From: Tupaia tana
Lineage: Eukaryota > Chordata > Mammalia > Scandentia > Tupaiidae
Reading direction: 5' to 3'
DNA: 64,000 nt
Assembly (NCBI GenBank): GCA_026018925.1
Contig: JAKSZU010000136.1
Span: forward strand, 62,001-126,000
Shown here: in pieces, positions 61,381 through 64,000 of the stretch
Position numbering within the stretch: position 1 is the first letter of the stretch
Layout of the letters: each line of letters starts with the position of its first letter
Made by a program: the position numbers and the translations under genes
Notes under the pieces: generated by a model
What the model saw: the letters and a program-made list of their open reading frames with translations, nothing else
What the model was told of the DNA's origin: nothing
Databases searched by the model: none

Positions 61381-64000
61381 TCTCTGTGTCTCTGAGGTCT
61401 CTGTCTCTCTCTGCTCCTCTCTCCTCATTTATTTTTGGTAATTTTTTCTTTTTACGATTTTTTAAAGGTAGAATTACTCTCTGGCTCTCAGCTCCATCAT
61501 TTGTTTTGTTAATAATCCCTTCTGCTCCTTTCTCCCAGGCAGGAGAGTTGAGCCAATCTCTGAGAAGATTCCACATGGATACTGGGAACTAGATATTTCA
61601 GGGCACAGGCGAAATGAAGATTTTCAACTCATAATTCAGCCTCTAGCAAGCAAAGCTAGTGTGGTAGGGAGCCCCTCTGGCCTTCTATCCCTGTGCCTGT
61701 GTCTCTGAGGTCTCTGTCTCTCTCTGCTCCTTTCTCCCCTTTTTTTTGGTAATTTTTCCTTTTTACGATTTTTTTAAAGATAGAATTTCTCTCTGGCTGT
61801 CAGCTCCATCTTTTGTTTTGTTAATAAGCCCTTCTGCTCCTTTTTCTCAGGCAGGAGAGATGAGCCATTCTCTGAGAAGTTTCCACATGGATACTGGGAA
61901 CAAGATATTTCAGGGCACAGGCGAAATGAAGATTTTCAACTCATAATTCAGCCTCCAGCAAGGAAAGCTAGTGTGGTAGGGAGCCCCTCTGGCCTTCTAT
62001 CCCTGTCTCTCTGTCTCTGAGGTCTCTGTCTCTCTCTGCTATTGTCTCTTCATTTTTTTTGATAATTTTTCCTTTTTACGATTTTTTTAAAGGTAGAATT
62101 TCTCTCTGGCTCTCAGCTCCATCTTTTGTTTTGTTAATAAGCCCTTCTGCTCCTTTCTCCCAGGCAGGAGAGTTGAGCCATTCTCTGAGAAGATTCCACA
62201 TGGATACTGGGAACTAGATATTTCAGGGCACAGGCGAAATGAAGATTTTCTACTCATAATTCAGCCTCCAGCAAGCAAAGCTAGTGTGGTAGGGAGCCCC
62301 TCTGGCCTTCTATACCTGTCTCTGTGTCTCTGTGGTCTCTGTCTCTCTCTGCTCCTGTCACCTCATTTTTTTTGGTAATTTTTCCTTTTTACGATTTTTT
62401 TAAAGTTAGAATTTCTCTCTGGCTCTCAGCTCCATCTTTTGTTCTGTTAATAAGCCCTTCTGCTCTTTTCTCCCAGGCAGGAGAGTTGAGACATTCTCTG
62501 AGAAGATTCCACATGGATACTGGGAACTAGATATTTCAGGGCACAGGCGTAATGAAGATTTTCTACTCATAATTCAGCGTCCAGCAAGCAAAGATAGTGT
62601 GGTAGGGAGCCCCTCTGGCCTTCTATCTCTGTCTCTGTTTCTCTGAGGTCTCTGTCTCACTCTGCTCCTGTCTCCTCATTTTTTTTTGGTAATTTTTCCT
62701 TTTTACGATTTTTTTAAAGGTAGAATTTCTCTCTGGCTCTCAGCTCCATCTTTTGTTTTGTTAATAAGCCCTTCTGCTCCTTTCTCCCAGGCAGGAGAGT
62801 TGAGCCATTCTCTGAGAAGATACAACATGGATACTGGGAACTAGATATTTCAGGGCACAGGCGAAATGATGATTTTCTACTCATAATTCAGCCTCCAGCA
62901 AGCAAAGCTAGTGTGGTAGGGAGCTCCTCTGGCCTTCTATACCTGTCTTTGTGTCTCTGAGGTCTCTGTCCCTCTCTGCTCCTGTCTCCTCATTTTTTTG
63001 GTAATTTTTCATTTTTACGATTTTATTAAAGGTAGGATTTCTCTCTGGCTCTCAGCTCCTTCTTTTGTTTTGTTAATAAGCCCTTCTTCTCCTTTCTCCC
63101 AGGCAGGAGAGTTGAGCCATTCTCTGAGAAGATTCCACATGGATACTGGGAACTAGATATTTCAGGGCACAGGCGAAATGAAGGTTTTCTACTCATAATT
63201 CAGCCTCCAGCAAGCAAAGCTAGTGTGGTAGGGAGACCCTCTGGCCTTCTATCCCTGTCTCTGTGTCTCTGAGTTCTCTGTCTCTCTCTGCTCCAGTCTC
63301 CACATGACTTTTTTGGTAATTTTTCGTTTTTACGATTTTTTTAAAGGTAGAATTTCTCTCTGGCTCTCAGCTCCATCTTTTGTTTTGTTAATAAGCCCTT
63401 CTGCTCCTTTCTCCCAGGCAGGAGAGTTGAGCCATTGTCTGAGAAGATTACACATGGATACTGGGAACTAGATATTTCAGGGCACAGGTGAAAGGAAGAT
63501 TTTCTACTCATAATTCAGCCTCCAGCAAGCAAAGCTAGTGTGGTAGGGAGCCCCTCTGGCCTTCTATCCCTTTCTCTGTGTTCTGAGGTCTCTGTCTCTC
63601 TCTGCTCCTGTCTCCTCATTTTATTTTGATAATTTTTCCTTTTTACTATATATTTAAAGGTAGAATTTCTCTCTGGCTTTCAGCTCCATCTTTTGTTTTG
63701 TTAATAAGCCCTTCTGCTCCTTTCTCCCAGGCAGGAGAGTTGAGCCATTCTCTGAGAAGATTCCACATGGATACTGGGAACTAGATATTTCAGGGCACAG
63801 GCGAAATGAAGATTTCCTACTCATAATTCAGCCTCCAGCAAGCAAAGCTAGTGTGGTAGGGAGCCCCTATGGCCTTCTATTCCTGTCTCTGTGTCTCTGA
63901 GGTCTCTGTCTCTCTCTGCTCCTGCCTCCTCATTTTATTTGGTAATTTTTTCTTTTTACGATTTTTTTAAAGGTAGAATTTCTCTCTGGCTCTCAGCTCC
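61381..64000 (+). repeat. 9-unit-offset repeat, copy 2, and third partial copy of the right 19-unit repeat
   Basis: The block aligns with 54806-57000 at an offset of 6575 bp and with 48852-51350 at 12529 bp. The order is a GAATTACTC unit, M, G, Q, H, R, D, W and the start of a CTCCTGCCTCC unit. It keeps the W unit that copy B lost, so it was copied from a copy-A-like source. The window ends inside a unit. Confidence 0.82.

Larger units (their letters stand above)
1..64000 (+). repeat. Satellite/macro-minisatellite array, ~313 bp unit, about 204 head-to-tail copies
   Basis: The same unit recurs without interruption across the window. Phase marks such as AGCTAGTGTGGTAGGG fall at 296, 607, 922, 1234 and 1544, and later at 37848, 38161 and 38474, so unit length varies only from about 310 to 316 bp. 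All copies have the same orientation, no foreign insertion is seen, and both window edges cut a unit. Each unit is strongly strand-asymmetric: the first half is pyrimidine-rich on the + strand (CT repeats then T runs) and the second half is mixed. CpG is almost absent. This is what a vertebrate satellite kept uniform by unequal exchange and gene conversion looks like. I do not recognise the family, and an origin from part of an older transposable element cannot be excluded by eye. Confidence 0.97.

Noticed and set aside
22517-61576. Minus-strand open frames of 63-109 codons (for example 23402-23731 and 39106-39339) with Lys/Glu/Arg-rich peptides
   Set aside because: These are reverse-complement reading of the CT-rich and T-rich tracts, which yields low-complexity charged peptides. 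They recur only because the unit recurs.
1-64000. About a hundred open frames of 60-95 codons on the + strand, encoding a shared hydrophobic peptide (…FPFYDFFKGRISLWLS…)
   Set aside because: Each is the same open stretch of the repeat unit copied along the array. Those I checked mostly open with GTG or TTG, which is not expected in a vertebrate. The stop in AACTAG closes most of them, the 313 bp period shifts frame between units, and indels are not in multiples of three. Nothing suggests selection on the protein.
1-64000. CRISPR-like array, because of regularly spaced repeats
   Set aside because: There are no unique spacers between short repeats; the whole 313 bp period is repeated. Length, CpG depletion and composition fit a vertebrate satellite.
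1-64000. Centromeric satellite with CENP-B boxes
   Set aside because: I saw no match to the CENP-B box core (TTCG....A..CGGG) in the unit. A centromeric place is still possible but is not shown by the sequence.

Overview
The whole window is one uninterrupted tandem array. A unit of about 313 bp repeats head to tail, always in the same orientation, from base 1 to base 64000, which gives roughly 204 copies. I found no conventional gene, RNA gene, CRISPR array, interspersed LINE/SINE-type insertion or unique spacer anywhere in it. The window starts and ends inside a unit, so the array continues past both edges. CpG is scarce: the usual unit has only two CpGs, and both show occasional TG or CA versions. 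The unit has long T runs and CT-rich simple tracts. This points to a vertebrate, most likely mammalian, satellite or large-minisatellite array in heterochromatin or a subtelomeric/pericentromeric block. I do not recognise the family by name, and species cannot be fixed from the sequence.

Unit layout on the + strand, starting from AGCTAGTGTGGTAGGG: (1) a short mixed segment, (2) a CT-rich tract of TCTCTG-like repeats, (3) a T-rich block with four T runs around TACGAT, (4) AAAGGTAGAA, then a pyrimidine-rich stretch ending TTCTCCCAG/GCAGGAGAG, which looks like a branch point, polypyrimidine tract and splice acceptor, and (5) a mixed-sequence half containing TTCTCTGAGAA, ACATGGATACTGGGAAC and CAGCCTCCAGCAAGCAA. 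Units carry co-segregating variants. My working names are: M (gagagATGagcc, ggaacAAG, tCAActc); K (cttgtctcttcatttcTTTGG); P (CCAGtctCCACATG, actCGG, gGGGaaatg, taCACat); A (ctcCTAGaag, ggaGAAatg, tTATACtc); T (ctcaTTTTTTTGTTAA, ccaCACgg); Y (aagaTACAACatgg); R (ttttATTaaagg, cttcTTCTcc); Q (gttCTGtt, gagACattc, ggcgTAatg); D (catgATTTTTTTgg, cattGTCTGag); W (ttttATTTTGATAA, tATATATTTaaagg).

Region by region: 1-11.6 kb is two copies of a 19-unit (5.94 kb) higher-order repeat, each containing a tandem 6-unit (1.875 kb) duplication. The recurring order is M-K-P-A-T-Y. 10.3-19.4 kb holds an 18-unit (5.62 kb) offset duplication. 19.3-27 kb belongs to the same families but has many single-base length changes, which look like consensus errors or a decaying stretch. 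27-29.7 kb returns to M-K-P-A-T-Y with a mosaic unit. 29.7-37.5 kb is a very recent 9-unit (2.82 kb) higher-order repeat with a one-unit deletion. 37.5-44.8 kb is a mixed stretch. 44.8-57.0 kb has a 3-unit duplication followed by a second, differently ordered 19-unit (5.95 kb) repeat. 58.6-64 kb is a 9-unit offset (2.82 kb) repeat that reuses the right-hand cassette.

The many short open frames are a by-product of the repeat and are not annotated as genes. The interesting content is structural: nested higher-order repeats, intra-unit mosaics, and a splice-acceptor-like and a GAAnnTTC motif present in most units.
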